Source of the DNA: an uncultured Bacillota bacterium
Lineage (GTDB): Bacteria > Bacillota > Clostridia > Peptostreptococcales > Anaerovoracaceae
DNA: 64,000 nt
Reading direction: 5' to 3'
NCBI GenBank assembly: GCA_927441425.1
Contig: CAKMKG010000023.1
Coordinates: 89,457-153,456 of the forward strand
Below, in pieces: positions 46,164 through 54,354 of the stretch. Position 1 is the first letter of the stretch; the number at the start of each line of letters is the position of its first letter. A program made the translations under genes and the position numbers. A model generated the notes under the pieces. It searched no databases and was not told the DNA's origin. It saw only the letters and a list, made by a program, of their open reading frames with translations.

Positions 46164-47588
46164 ATGAAAGGGAAAAACAGATTGTGCATCGGCGGCGGAA
46201 AATGCGAAGAATGCGGCAGATGCAATCTTTTTGATACAACCACACGCAAGAAGAGATTAACAAATCTACCGGCAGGTTTTATTCCGGATTTGCGGCTTCC
46301 GGAGGAACCAAATGTAAAACGGTATGGAATCGCCTTTGACATCGGATCCACTACAGTCGTTGGCATGCTATGGGATTTAAATGAAGCGCGTTTGGTGGAT
46401 ATGATTGCGAAGACAAATCCACAAAGCAAATATGGCGCGGATGTAATTTCTAGGATTACCTATTCGTCCGAGAGCCCGGAGAACCTGAAACAAATGCAGA
46501 CGGTAATCATTGACTGCTTTAATGAAATGCTGGATGCTTTGACCGGGCAATATGATATTGAGAAGGATTGGATCCGAAAGGCGACTGTTGTAGGAAATAC
46601 AACGATGAGTCACCTTTTTCTTGGAATCGATGCAGCCTCTCTTGCTCGTTCCCCTTTTGAACCCGGGTTTTCCGGTCCTGTGGATCGAGTTGCCGGAGAA
46701 CTAGGCCTTCACATGAAACGCGATGCTGAAGTAACCGTTCTTCCCAATATAGCAGGACATGTAGGCTCAGACATCGTTGGTGTGATGATCGCCTCCGATA
46801 TCAAACAAAAACAGGGGATCAATCTGGTCATCGATATTGGAACCAACGGAGAAATCGTCCTCAGTGGAAAGGGACATATGCTTACTTGCTCCACTGCTGC
46901 CGGCCCGGCCTTTGAAGGTGCACGAATTTATCAGGGTATGCGCGCCGCAGAGGGAGCAATCGAAAAAGTAGAGATTCAGAATGGGGAAGTGCTGTTAAAG
47001 AACATAGGAAACAAGGAACCAATTGGAATATGCGGTTCGGGATTAATTGATGCCATCGCGCAGATGCTTGATGCAGGGATTGTTACTTTTAAAGGAAATC
47101 TTCTGTCCAAGGAGGATGCAGTGTCCAAAGGGTTGCACCCGAGTTTAACCGAAAGGCTGAGAAAGGGTGAAAACGGCAATGAATTTGTTCTTGTCTGGAG
47201 GTCCCCGGAGGAGGATATCGTCATTAATCAGAAGGATATCCGGGAGGTTCAACTGGCCAAGGGTGCTATTTTTGGAGGAATCCAGGTATTGCTTCAATGT
47301 CTTGATGCAAAGACGGAAGACCTTGATGAAATTATGCTGGCAGGAGCCTTTGGAAGCTATATCGATAAGAAAAGTGCATTGCGAATTGGCCTGCTGCCAA
47401 ATGTAGGCATAGATAAAATGGATCATATCGGCAATGCCGCAGGAGTAGGAGCATGTATGGCGCTGCTCTCCAAGGAAGCCCGAAAACAGGCAGATCAACA
47501 GTCCCTTGAAGTAGAGCATGTTGAACTTGCCTTGCACCCCAGCTTTGAAAAAGAGTATCTGCAGGGAATGTATTTTCCCAAAGGATAG
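46164..47588 (+). CDS. Corrinoid reductive activator (RACo/RamA-type, ASKHA fold)
   Basis: A 474-residue ATPase of the DUF4445 family that reduces inactive Co(II) corrinoid to Co(I) so the methyltransferase cycle can restart. The ASKHA blocks are FDIGSTTVVGMLWD, VGNTTMSHLFLG, VIDIGTNGEIVL and GICGSGLIDAI. There is no full N-terminal [2Fe-2S] domain as in RACo and no C-terminal ferredoxin as in RamA; instead Cys8, Cys14, Cys17 and Cys20 form a compact motif that could bind one [4Fe-4S] cluster. It ends in TAG and the next stop, TGA seven codons on, overlaps the following gene. Confidence 0.9.
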   Translation: MKGKNRLCIGGGKCEECGRCNLFDTTTRKKRLTNLPAGFIPDLRLPEEPNVKRYGIAFDIGSTTVVGMLWDLNEARLVDMIAKTNPQSKYGADVISRITYSSESPENLKQMQTVIIDCFNEMLDALTGQYDIEKDWIRKATVVGNTTMSHLFLGIDAASLARSPFEPGFSGPVDRVAGELGLHMKRDAEVTVLPNIAGHVGSDIVGVMIASDIKQKQGINLVIDIGTNGEIVLSGKGHMLTCSTAAGPAFEGARIYQGMRAAEGAIEKVEIQNGEVLLKNIGNKEPIGICGSGLIDAIAQMLDAGIVTFKGNLLSKEDAVSKGLHPSLTERLRKGENGNEFVLVWRSPEEDIVINQKDIREVQLAKGAIFGGIQVLLQCLDAKTEDLDEIMLAGAFGSYIDKKSALRIGLLPNVGIDKMDHIGNAAGVGACMALLSKEARKQADQQSLEVEHVELALHPSFEKEYLQGMYFPKG

Positions 47589-47605
47589 GATAAGGAGATG
47601 AGTGA

Positions 47606-48256
47606 ATGAGCAAGTTTGAACTGATCAGTGAGGCCCGTCAAACCATTCTCGATGCAGATGAGGAAAAAGCATTACAAATCATTGAGCATGCTTTGACAGA
47701 AGAAATGGATCTCCTTGAACTGGTTCAGGAAGGCTTCGCTGAAGGGAACAGAGAACTCGGCGAATTGTTCGAAAACGGTAAACTGAGCTTGCCCGAATTG
47801 ATCTTTTCTACCGAGGTCATGAAACGAGTCCTGGAAGTCGTTGAATCTCTTCCCGGCTCCAATAGGGAAAAGGTAAAGGGGAAGGTGCTCCTCGCTACGG
47901 TGGATGGGGATGTTCATGATATTGGAAAAGGTATGGTCGCGTCCACAATGAAAAGCTATGGGATTGATGTCATTGACATCGGCCGTGAGGTTCCCGTCGA
48001 CACCATTATCGAAAAGGCCAAGGAATTTAATGTAGATATTATAGGGACAAGTGCATTGCTGACTTCGACCTTGAAAGAACAAAAAAAACTTGAGGAAAAG
48101 CTGCGGGAACTGGGGATTAGGGATCGGTTCACAACGATGGTCGGCGGAGCGCCTTGTACGTTACGCTGGGCGACCCGAATCGGAGCGGATATTTACACAG
48201 AAGATGCCATTGAAGCGGCGAAAAAAGCATTGGAGCTCCTCATGAAAAAGAAATAA
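47606..48256 (+). CDS. mtbC: Methylamine corrinoid protein (MtbC/MtmC-like)
   Basis: A second corrinoid carrier of 216 residues with the cobalt ligand His104 in GDVHDIGKG, TSALLTSTL and GGAPCTLRWATRIGADIY. It resembles MttC but is in the pyl transcript, between the reductive activator and pylSc. It may serve MtbB, or another methyltransferase (such as an MtmB elsewhere in the genome). Start ATG 47606 overlaps the read-through stop of the activator. Confidence 0.85.
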   Translation: MSKFELISEARQTILDADEEKALQIIEHALTEEMDLLELVQEGFAEGNRELGELFENGKLSLPELIFSTEVMKRVLEVVESLPGSNREKVKGKVLLATVDGDVHDIGKGMVASTMKSYGIDVIDIGREVPVDTIIEKAKEFNVDIIGTSALLTSTLKEQKKLEEKLRELGIRDRFTTMVGGAPCTLRWATRIGADIYTEDAIEAAKKALELLMKKK

Positions 48257-48270
48257 GAGGGTACAATACG

Positions 48271-49110
48271 ATGGAACAGTTTACAACAACACAGCAGCAA
48301 AGGCTGACAGAGCTGAATGCTGAGCCGGAATTCATCAACATGAGATTTGAGGATCCTTCAGAGAGAGACAATATATTCAGAAAGACAGAAGCCAATTTGG
48401 TCAGAAGAAACAAGGAAAAGCTGACCAAGCTTCTTGATGAAGGCAGGAAGCCATTGGCAATTCAGATAGAAGAACGATTAAAGGAATGGCTGACGAAAGC
48501 GGAAGGCTTTACGCAAGTGACAACACCGACCATCATTACTGCATCCATGCTGGATAAGATGACAATAACAAAGGATCATCCCTTGACAAATCAAGTGTTT
48601 TGGCTGGATTCTAAGCGGTGTTTGAGGCCAATGCTTGCCCCGAATCTCTATACTGTGATGCGAGATTTAAATAAGATCACGAAAGCGCCTGTCCGAATCT
48701 TTGAGGTGGGCTCCTGCTTTCGGAAAGAGTCACAGGGAGCGCAGCATATGAATGAATTTACCATGCTGAACCTCGTGGATTTTGCAGGTATAAAAGATGG
48801 ACGGCAGATGGAACGATTAAAGGAGCTTGCGAAAGATGCCATGAAGGTGATCGGTATTGCGGACTATGAACTGGAAATTGAAAAATCCGAGGTTTACGGG
48901 GAAACCATGGACATCGTAAGAGGAGAGCTTGAAATCGCATCCGGAGCCTATGGTCCACATTTCTTGGATCCAAAGTGGGGCGTCTTTGAACCCTGGGTTG
49001 GAATCGGGTTTGGCATCGAAAGAATTGCAATGTCAATGGGGAATTACCGAACGATAAAAAGAATCGGCAAAAGCATAGCCTATCTTGACGGATCACCCTT
49101 AAAATTATGA
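48271..49110 (+). CDS. pylSc: Pyrrolysyl-tRNA synthetase, catalytic domain
   Basis: A 279-residue class II synthetase that charges tRNA-Pyl with pyrrolysine. It shows class II motif 2 (FEVGSCFRKESQGAQHMNEF), motif 3 (GIGFGIERIAMS) and the family start with a helical segment (ERDNIFRKTEANLVRRNKEKL). Bacterial Pyl systems split the archaeal PylS into this catalytic protein and a separate N-terminal RNA-binding protein, which is pylSn at 55499. ATG 48271 follows AAGAGGGTAC. The gap to the corrinoid gene is 14 bases. Confidence 0.95.
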   Translation: MEQFTTTQQQRLTELNAEPEFINMRFEDPSERDNIFRKTEANLVRRNKEKLTKLLDEGRKPLAIQIEERLKEWLTKAEGFTQVTTPTIITASMLDKMTITKDHPLTNQVFWLDSKRCLRPMLAPNLYTVMRDLNKITKAPVRIFEVGSCFRKESQGAQHMNEFTMLNLVDFAGIKDGRQMERLKELAKDAMKVIGIADYELEIEKSEVYGETMDIVRGELEIASGAYGPHFLDPKWGVFEPWVGIGFGIERIAMSMGNYRTIKRIGKSIAYLDGSPLKL

Positions 49111-49179
49111 TTGCATTTTGGCGGAGGGGGTATTTGTTTAAGAGAACGCATGATAAATCAACGAATTATGGAGATGAAT

Positions 49180-49983
49180 ATGACTCGATTAATTAGCGAA
49201 TGGATTGATGACATCAGGATCAATGCGAAACATAAGGAATCAACGCTCAAAGAGAAGACAGGATTGGATTATATATCGCTGGCGGCCAAAGCCAGCGGGT
49301 GGTCCGTTGCTGATATGGAAAGAGCTGCACAGCAAATTAAAATCGGAGTAGTTCCCGTTACCTCCGGTGAGGGGATCATCGGCTCCTTTGGGGAGGCGGT
49401 TGCAGCTGTCACTTCAGGGATGGGCTTTCGCAGCTTTGTAACGGAATGCTATGATGTCAGTGGTATTTTTGAAGCCCACAAAAGAGAAGCGGATATCATT
49501 TTTATGGCAGACGATGACCGATATATTTCTTTCAATCTGAATAAAAAAAAGATGACGGACAATAATATTGCTACTGCAGCGGGGTATCTCACTGCACTGG
49601 AAGAAGCACAGGGAACTTTAGTCGGCAAGGAAGTTCTGCTGCTGGGCTTTGGTATTCTGGGCCAAGAATTTCTAAAGCGGCTCATGAAGAGAGGGATCAG
49701 CGTAACAGGATATGACACCGACGAAAACCGATTAAAAGCCATGGGCTGGAGCGGGGCCTCTATTCTTGAGAAGATAGAAGATATGCAACGGTATAAGCTG
49801 ATCATTGATGCAACATGTCAGGGAGGCTGGATTCATCAGGGCATGCTACATCCCGAAGCATGGATCGCTTCCCCGGGAATCCCACTTTCTGTGGATGAAC
49901 AGATTTATCCGGAATATGAAAAGCGAATCATTCACGATTATTTAGAAATCGGTACGGCAACAATGCTGGGATTTACTTTATAA
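49180..49983 (+). CDS. pylD: Pyrrolysine biosynthesis dehydrogenase
   Basis: Oxidises the (2R)-3-methylornithyl-lysine intermediate and closes the pyrroline ring; 267 residues. It has VPVTSGEGIIGSF early, ECYDVSGIF, and a C-terminal Rossmann domain with LLLGFGILGQEFLKRLM, ending GTATMLGFTL as PylD does. Several ATGs are in frame upstream; ATG 49180 is chosen because GGAG lies 7 bases before it and the distance to KTGLD equals that in archaeal PylD. It follows pylSc after 69 bases. Confidence 0.94.
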   Translation: MTRLISEWIDDIRINAKHKESTLKEKTGLDYISLAAKASGWSVADMERAAQQIKIGVVPVTSGEGIIGSFGEAVAAVTSGMGFRSFVTECYDVSGIFEAHKREADIIFMADDDRYISFNLNKKKMTDNNIATAAGYLTALEEAQGTLVGKEVLLLGFGILGQEFLKRLMKRGISVTGYDTDENRLKAMGWSGASILEKIEDMQRYKLIIDATCQGGWIHQGMLHPEAWIASPGIPLSVDEQIYPEYEKRIIHDYLEIGTATMLGFTL

Positions 49984-50095
49984 GAATTTGATTCCAGACG
50001 ATAAATATACAAAAATATAATATATTTCATATAAAACAGCAACAATATATAATGAAATAACTAAAACTAGTGATGAAATTACAAAAATAACCAAG

Positions 50096-50125
50096 AAGCC
50101 TTCTAGCATCAGCAGAAGGCTTTCC
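50096..50125 (+). terminator. Terminator-like hairpin after pylD
   Basis: AAGCCTTCT (50096-50104) pairs with AGAAGGCTT (50114-50122) around a 9-base loop; a short T run (TTT) follows. It probably reduces, but may not fully stop, read-through into the methyltransferase gene at 50193. Confidence 0.6.
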
Positions 50126-50192
50126 ATATAATTAAGACAGGATACAATCACTTAACAAGATATAGAAAAGAGTATAAACGGAGGTATAGTTA

Positions 50193-51545
50193 ATGGGCAA
50201 AGAACTGATATTCAAAACACTCAGACATGAAGAAACAGATCGTATTCCTTGGGTACCATTTGCCGGTGTTCACGCGGGAAAGCTAAAAGGGTATACGGCT
50301 GAAGAATTACTGACGGACTCGGACAAACTCGTTGAATCACTCCTGGAGGTGAAAAAATTCTATACACCGGACGGAATGCCCGTTCTGTTTGACTTGCAGG
50401 TGGAAGCTGAAATTCTAGGCTGCAATCTTTTATGGGCGAAGGATAATCCCCCATCCGTGAAATCTCATCCATTTTCTGAGGGAAATGAAATACCTTGTGC
50501 ATGCAAAATTCCGACGGAGGAATCCGGCAGAGTCCCGATGATTCTTGATGCGATGAGACGAGTCAAAGCAGAGATCGGAGATGAGGTCGCATTGTATGGG
50601 TTGATTTGCGGTCCCTTTACGCTGGCATCTCACTTAAGAGGGAGCAATATCTTCATGGACATGATGAAGAATCCCGAATATGTGAAAGAGTTGGTTGGAT
50701 TTTGTGCCGAGGTTTCCTGCAAAATGGCGGAAATGTATATCGAAGCGGGCATGGATATCATTGCTGTCGTAGATCCGCTGGTCAGTCAGATTTCTCCAAG
50801 ACATATCGAAAAGATGCTGTCGGAATCATTTACCGCAGTGTTTGATTTTATCAGAGCAAAAGGTGCTTTCTCCTGCTTCTTTGTATGCGGAAATGCAACG
50901 AATCAGATTGATGTCATGTGCAAAATGGGACCGGACGGAATCTCGGTGGATGAAAATGTGAATCTTGCGCAAGCAAAAGTAATAACAGATCGATATAATA
51001 TCACCATCGGCGGAAATATTCCGCTGACGACTACGATGCTTCATGGTACCCAGGAAGACAACGTGAAGGGGGTTATTGATCTCATTGACAGTCTGGATCA
51101 TCACAATCTGATTATCAGCCCGGGCTGTGATATGCCGTATGATACACCGATCGAGAATACCGTAGCTGCTTCCAACGCTGTAAAGCACCCGGAGGAGGCA
51201 AGAAAACTGATTGAAAATTATCAAGCTGTCGTGGATGACATTGATATACAGCTGCCTGATTACAAGAACCTTGATAAGGTGCTGATTGAACTGTTCCTTC
51301 TGGATCCGGATCAATGTGCGGCCTGCACATACATGCTGAACAGTGTGGTTGATGCTTATGATGAGATAAAGGATATTGCAGACTATGCTGTTTATAAGTA
51401 TACTATGAAAGAAGATATCGCAAGAACACGAAAGATGGGCCTCACAAATTTGCCAACTATGTGTATCAACGGCGAAATCAAATGGATCTCGATTATTCCA
51501 AGCAGGGAAGAGTTTATATCAGAAGTAAAAAAGTATGCAAAATAA
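50193..51545 (+). CDS. MtbA/MtaA-like methyltransferase fused to a thioredoxin-like domain
   Basis: A 450-residue protein. Residues 1 to about 345 are a UroD/MtaA-type corrinoid methyltransferase that would take the methyl group from the corrinoid protein to a thiol or pterin acceptor. Residues about 358-450 form a thioredoxin-like domain with Cys375-Ala-Ala-Cys378 and NLPTMCINGEIKWI. The normal H-x-C...C zinc site is altered: Phe230-Val-Cys232 replaces His-x-Cys, and Cys312 is kept in SPGCDMP. It may thus accept a methyl group by a different route, or use the appended Cys pair. ATG 50193 follows CGGAGGTA. It lies between pylD and tRNA-Pyl. Confidence 0.85.
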   Translation: MGKELIFKTLRHEETDRIPWVPFAGVHAGKLKGYTAEELLTDSDKLVESLLEVKKFYTPDGMPVLFDLQVEAEILGCNLLWAKDNPPSVKSHPFSEGNEIPCACKIPTEESGRVPMILDAMRRVKAEIGDEVALYGLICGPFTLASHLRGSNIFMDMMKNPEYVKELVGFCAEVSCKMAEMYIEAGMDIIAVVDPLVSQISPRHIEKMLSESFTAVFDFIRAKGAFSCFFVCGNATNQIDVMCKMGPDGISVDENVNLAQAKVITDRYNITIGGNIPLTTTMLHGTQEDNVKGVIDLIDSLDHHNLIISPGCDMPYDTPIENTVAASNAVKHPEEARKLIENYQAVVDDIDIQLPDYKNLDKVLIELFLLDPDQCAACTYMLNSVVDAYDEIKDIADYAVYKYTMKEDIARTRKMGLTNLPTMCINGEIKWISIIPSREEFISEVKKYAK

Positions 51546-52260
51546 GTTCATGAACAATCAAACCATATCAATTACCATGGCAGAGGCTGATGTCTTTGCC
51601 ATGGAGTATTTCATGAAAATATGCGGCTTGAACAGAGAGGGCATTAAGTATCAGAGAATGTTGAAGCAGGGTATGGAGATCAAGGAACGAATCCGAGATT
51701 CGGTGGATATCAAGGCTATTGTTTCTTATTTTCCAGGAAACGCAATCAAAAACAATACGGCTGTATTCAATGGGGTTGCGTTTCACTGCAATGCATTTCA
51801 ACGATTCGATCCCGCCCATGTCCTCGGTGTATATATCTATATCCTAACTGCAGGTTTTTTTGAATTGGAGCATGACGAACCGATTCTTGATCAGCTCTAT
51901 GCAGATATCTGGGGAACCGCATATGTGGATGCCGGAATTGAGGTTCTAAAAAAATACGTAGAAAAGGACCTGGAAGAGAAGCATAGGGATCATGAAAAGA
52001 TTACCGTTTTAAGCTCCTTTGGACCGGGATTTTACGGGATGGATGTCAATCAGGTCAGCAGCTTCTTTGAGGTGTTGGATGGGAGTAAAATAGGAGTTCA
52101 TGCAAGGAGCAACAGCCTCATGCTCCCCTTAAAATCCTGTGCAGGATTTTATGTGGCTGTTGACGATAAGACGGATTTGCCTGATTCAGACTGTGAAAGC
52201 TGCCAATCCGAATACAAGAATTGTGCCTTTTGTCAGACCGTTATAAAAGGAAACAGTTAA
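51535..52260 (+). CDS. MetH activation-domain-like protein with C-terminal Cys motif
   Basis: A 241-residue protein. The middle (FGPGFYGMDVNQVSSFFEVLDGSK then IGVHARSNSLMLPLKSCAGFYVAV) has the pattern of the AdoMet-binding reactivation domain of cobalamin-dependent methionine synthase. The C terminus has C-x2-C-x6-C-x2-C (DCESCQSEYKNCAFC), a likely Fe-S or zinc site not found in MetH. It overlaps the previous gene by 11 bases and could reactivate a corrinoid protein with AdoMet or deliver electrons. ATG 51550 is an alternative start. Confidence 0.75.
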   Translation: MQNKFMNNQTISITMAEADVFAMEYFMKICGLNREGIKYQRMLKQGMEIKERIRDSVDIKAIVSYFPGNAIKNNTAVFNGVAFHCNAFQRFDPAHVLGVYIYILTAGFFELEHDEPILDQLYADIWGTAYVDAGIEVLKKYVEKDLEEKHRDHEKITVLSSFGPGFYGMDVNQVSSFFEVLDGSKIGVHARSNSLMLPLKSCAGFYVAVDDKTDLPDSDCESCQSEYKNCAFCQTVIKGNS

Positions 52261-52267
52261 TTAATAT

Positions 52268-52339
52268 GGGGGGCGGATCGTATTGATCGCATAGACTCTA
52301 AATCTATGCAGCCGAGTGAAACTCTCGGGCTCCTCGCCA
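52268..52339 (+). tRNA. pylT: tRNA-Pyl (anticodon CUA)
   Basis: A 72-base tRNA with encoded CCA (52337-52339). Acceptor stem GGGGGGC/GCTCCTC with two G-U pairs, D stem GATC/GATC, 6-bp anticodon stem CATAGA/TCTATG, loop CTCTAAA with anticodon CTA at 52298-52300, a three-base variable loop CAG, and T stem CCGAG/CTCGG around TGAAACT. The short D loop (five bases), the single base between acceptor and D stems, and the small variable loop are the hallmarks of tRNA-Pyl. It begins 8 bases after the previous stop codon, so it is part of a protein-coding transcript. Confidence 0.97.
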
Positions 52340-52366
52340 TTTTTATCAGCCAACGAGGAATCAACC

Positions 52367-53380
52367 ATGAACAAAAATGAGATCGTAGATTTATTAAAAA
52401 TAGACAGTCCGGATGAAGTGCAGAAACTGTTTTCTCAAGCCCGGAAGGCAAGAGAGAAAGCATTTGGCAACAAGATCTTCATGTATGGATTTGTCTATTT
52501 TTCTACATGGTGCAGAAATAATTGCAATTTTTGCTATTACCGGAATGCCAACCAGATCGACCGTTATCGGAAGGCGCCTGAGGAAATCATTGCAATAGCA
52601 GAAAATCTTGCCCAATCCGGAGTACATCTCATTGATTTGACTATGGGTGAAGATCTGAGCTATCATCAGGACGACTTCAACAGCCTCCTTGAAATCGTGA
52701 ATCGGATCAAAGAGAGCACCGGATTGCCGGTCATGCTGTCACCCGGATTGATAGAGGATCGGTATATTGATCTGTTTGCAAAGCAGGGAGTGGAATGGTA
52801 TGCTTTATATCAGGAAACCCATAACAGGGATCTTTATAGCCGGCTGCGCCTAGATCAGGATTATGATCAGCGGATGCATGGCAAAGGATACGCGAAAGAG
52901 AAGGGGATGCTCATTGAAGAAGGAATTCTGGCCGGAGTCGATGAGTCACTGGAAGATATTGCAGACTCCATTTTGGAAATGGGAAAGATTGGCGCCGCGC
53001 AAATGCGTGTGATGAGCTTTGTACCACAAAAAGGAATCCCAATGGAAAGAGTTGAGAAACCAAGTCCGCTTCTGGAAGAAAAGATTATAGCGATACTAAG
53101 GTTGATGTATCCTGAGGTTCTGATTCCGGCGTCTCTGGATATAGATGGAATCAAAGGCCTGGAGGATCGAATGAATGCAGGGGCCAACGTGATTACCTCA
53201 ATCATTCCTCCCAAAACCGGTTTGGCCGGCGTTGCCCAATCCAGCATGGATGTAGATGACGGCGGCAGAACCGTCGAGGAAGCAGCACAGATTCTCCGGA
53301 GAATGGGATTAAGGCCGGCAACAGCATTGGAATACAGAAATTATTTAACGAGTATTAGAAAACATACAAATTGTATGTGA
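52367..53380 (+). CDS. pylB: 3-methylornithine synthase (pyrrolysine biosynthesis)
   Basis: Radical SAM mutase that rearranges lysine to (3R)-3-methyl-D-ornithine, the first step of Pyl synthesis; 337 residues. The cluster motif Cys49-x3-Cys53-x2-Cys56 is in STWCRNNCNFCYY, and MSFVPQKGIPM and AGANVITSIIPPKTGLAGVAQ match PylB. ATG 52367 follows CGAGGAATC. It starts 28 bases after tRNA-Pyl, with tRNA and enzyme probably in one RNA. Confidence 0.95.
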   Translation: MNKNEIVDLLKIDSPDEVQKLFSQARKAREKAFGNKIFMYGFVYFSTWCRNNCNFCYYRNANQIDRYRKAPEEIIAIAENLAQSGVHLIDLTMGEDLSYHQDDFNSLLEIVNRIKESTGLPVMLSPGLIEDRYIDLFAKQGVEWYALYQETHNRDLYSRLRLDQDYDQRMHGKGYAKEKGMLIEEGILAGVDESLEDIADSILEMGKIGAAQMRVMSFVPQKGIPMERVEKPSPLLEEKIIAILRLMYPEVLIPASLDIDGIKGLEDRMNAGANVITSIIPPKTGLAGVAQSSMDVDDGGRTVEEAAQILRRMGLRPATALEYRNYLTSIRKHTNCM

Positions 53381-53400
53381 GAAATAAAGGAGATTACATC

Positions 53401-54318
53401 ATGATACAATTGATTTTGCTCACAGGGTTTCTGGGAGCTGGAAAAACAACCTTGATGTCTTCTATTTTGGATGCATATCAGGACAAGAAAATTGGTGTTA
53501 TTATTAACGAATTCGGTAAGATCAATGTGGATGCGAAATTGATCGAAAGGGATGGGATCGAGATGTCGGAGCTTACGAACGGATCGATTTTCTGTGCCTG
53601 CATCAAGGATAAATTTGTTGACAGCCTCATTGCTTTGTCCAATATGGAAATCGATTATTTATTTGTAGAAGCATCCGGCCTTGCCGACCCTTCCAATATG
53701 CCACAAATATTAGAGGGAATCCGGTCAAAGACCGGAACTCCGTATCATTATAGGGGGGCATTGTGCGTTTTAGATGGAGAAAATTTCACGGGACTGTTTG
53801 AACTTTTACCTGCAGTTCAAAGGCAGGTGGAGTATGGCGATGTCATGATCATCAATAAGGCGGATCTAATCGGTGAGAAAGATATTATCGAAATAACAGA
53901 ACAAGTACAGGGGATAAATCCAAATGCTATGATTTATGTGACCTCCTATTGCAGAGTTGATATTCGTGATATCGTTGAATCGATGGAGTCCATTGAAAAG
54001 GAAGGCAAGGAAACCACCAACACCTTTGAAGCGAGACCAAATACGCTGGTTCTGACAGCAGAAGAGATGATTGAAAAAGTGCAATTGGAGCTGTTCCTGA
54101 GGGATATTTCGCAGCATACTTACCGAATCAAGGGATTCTCCGAAACAGAGGAAGGCCCTATGGAAATCAGCGGAGTCGGTAAAAATATATATTTGAAGGG
54201 ATGGCATACCGAGATAAAAGGCAGTCAAATCGTAATCATTTCTGCAGTCGGAATCCGAATTCTGAGTATCATTACATCTGCTTTAGAAAAGCATTTAAAA
54301 GGGAAACTTCATTTGTAG
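53401..54318 (+). CDS. CobW-family (COG0523) GTPase
   Basis: A 305-residue metallochaperone-type GTPase with Walker A GFLGAGKTT at residues about 7-15, the FVEASGLADP switch region, and NKADLIGEKD as the guanine motif. The usual GCxCC metal motif appears as FCACIK. Members load zinc or cobalt into target proteins. Placed between pylB and pylC, it may supply a metal to the methyltransferase or corrinoid system, but no Pyl function is known for this family. Start ATG 53401 follows AAAGGAGA. Ends in TAG, then AGG TGA. Confidence 0.85.
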   Translation: MIQLILLTGFLGAGKTTLMSSILDAYQDKKIGVIINEFGKINVDAKLIERDGIEMSELTNGSIFCACIKDKFVDSLIALSNMEIDYLFVEASGLADPSNMPQILEGIRSKTGTPYHYRGALCVLDGENFTGLFELLPAVQRQVEYGDVMIINKADLIGEKDIIEITEQVQGINPNAMIYVTSYCRVDIRDIVESMESIEKEGKETTNTFEARPNTLVLTAEEMIEKVQLELFLRDISQHTYRIKGFSETEEGPMEISGVGKNIYLKGWHTEIKGSQIVIISAVGIRILSIITSALEKHLKGKLHL

Positions 54319-54354
54319 AGGTGAATACCAGTATTTCAGAAAGCGGTGATGAAA

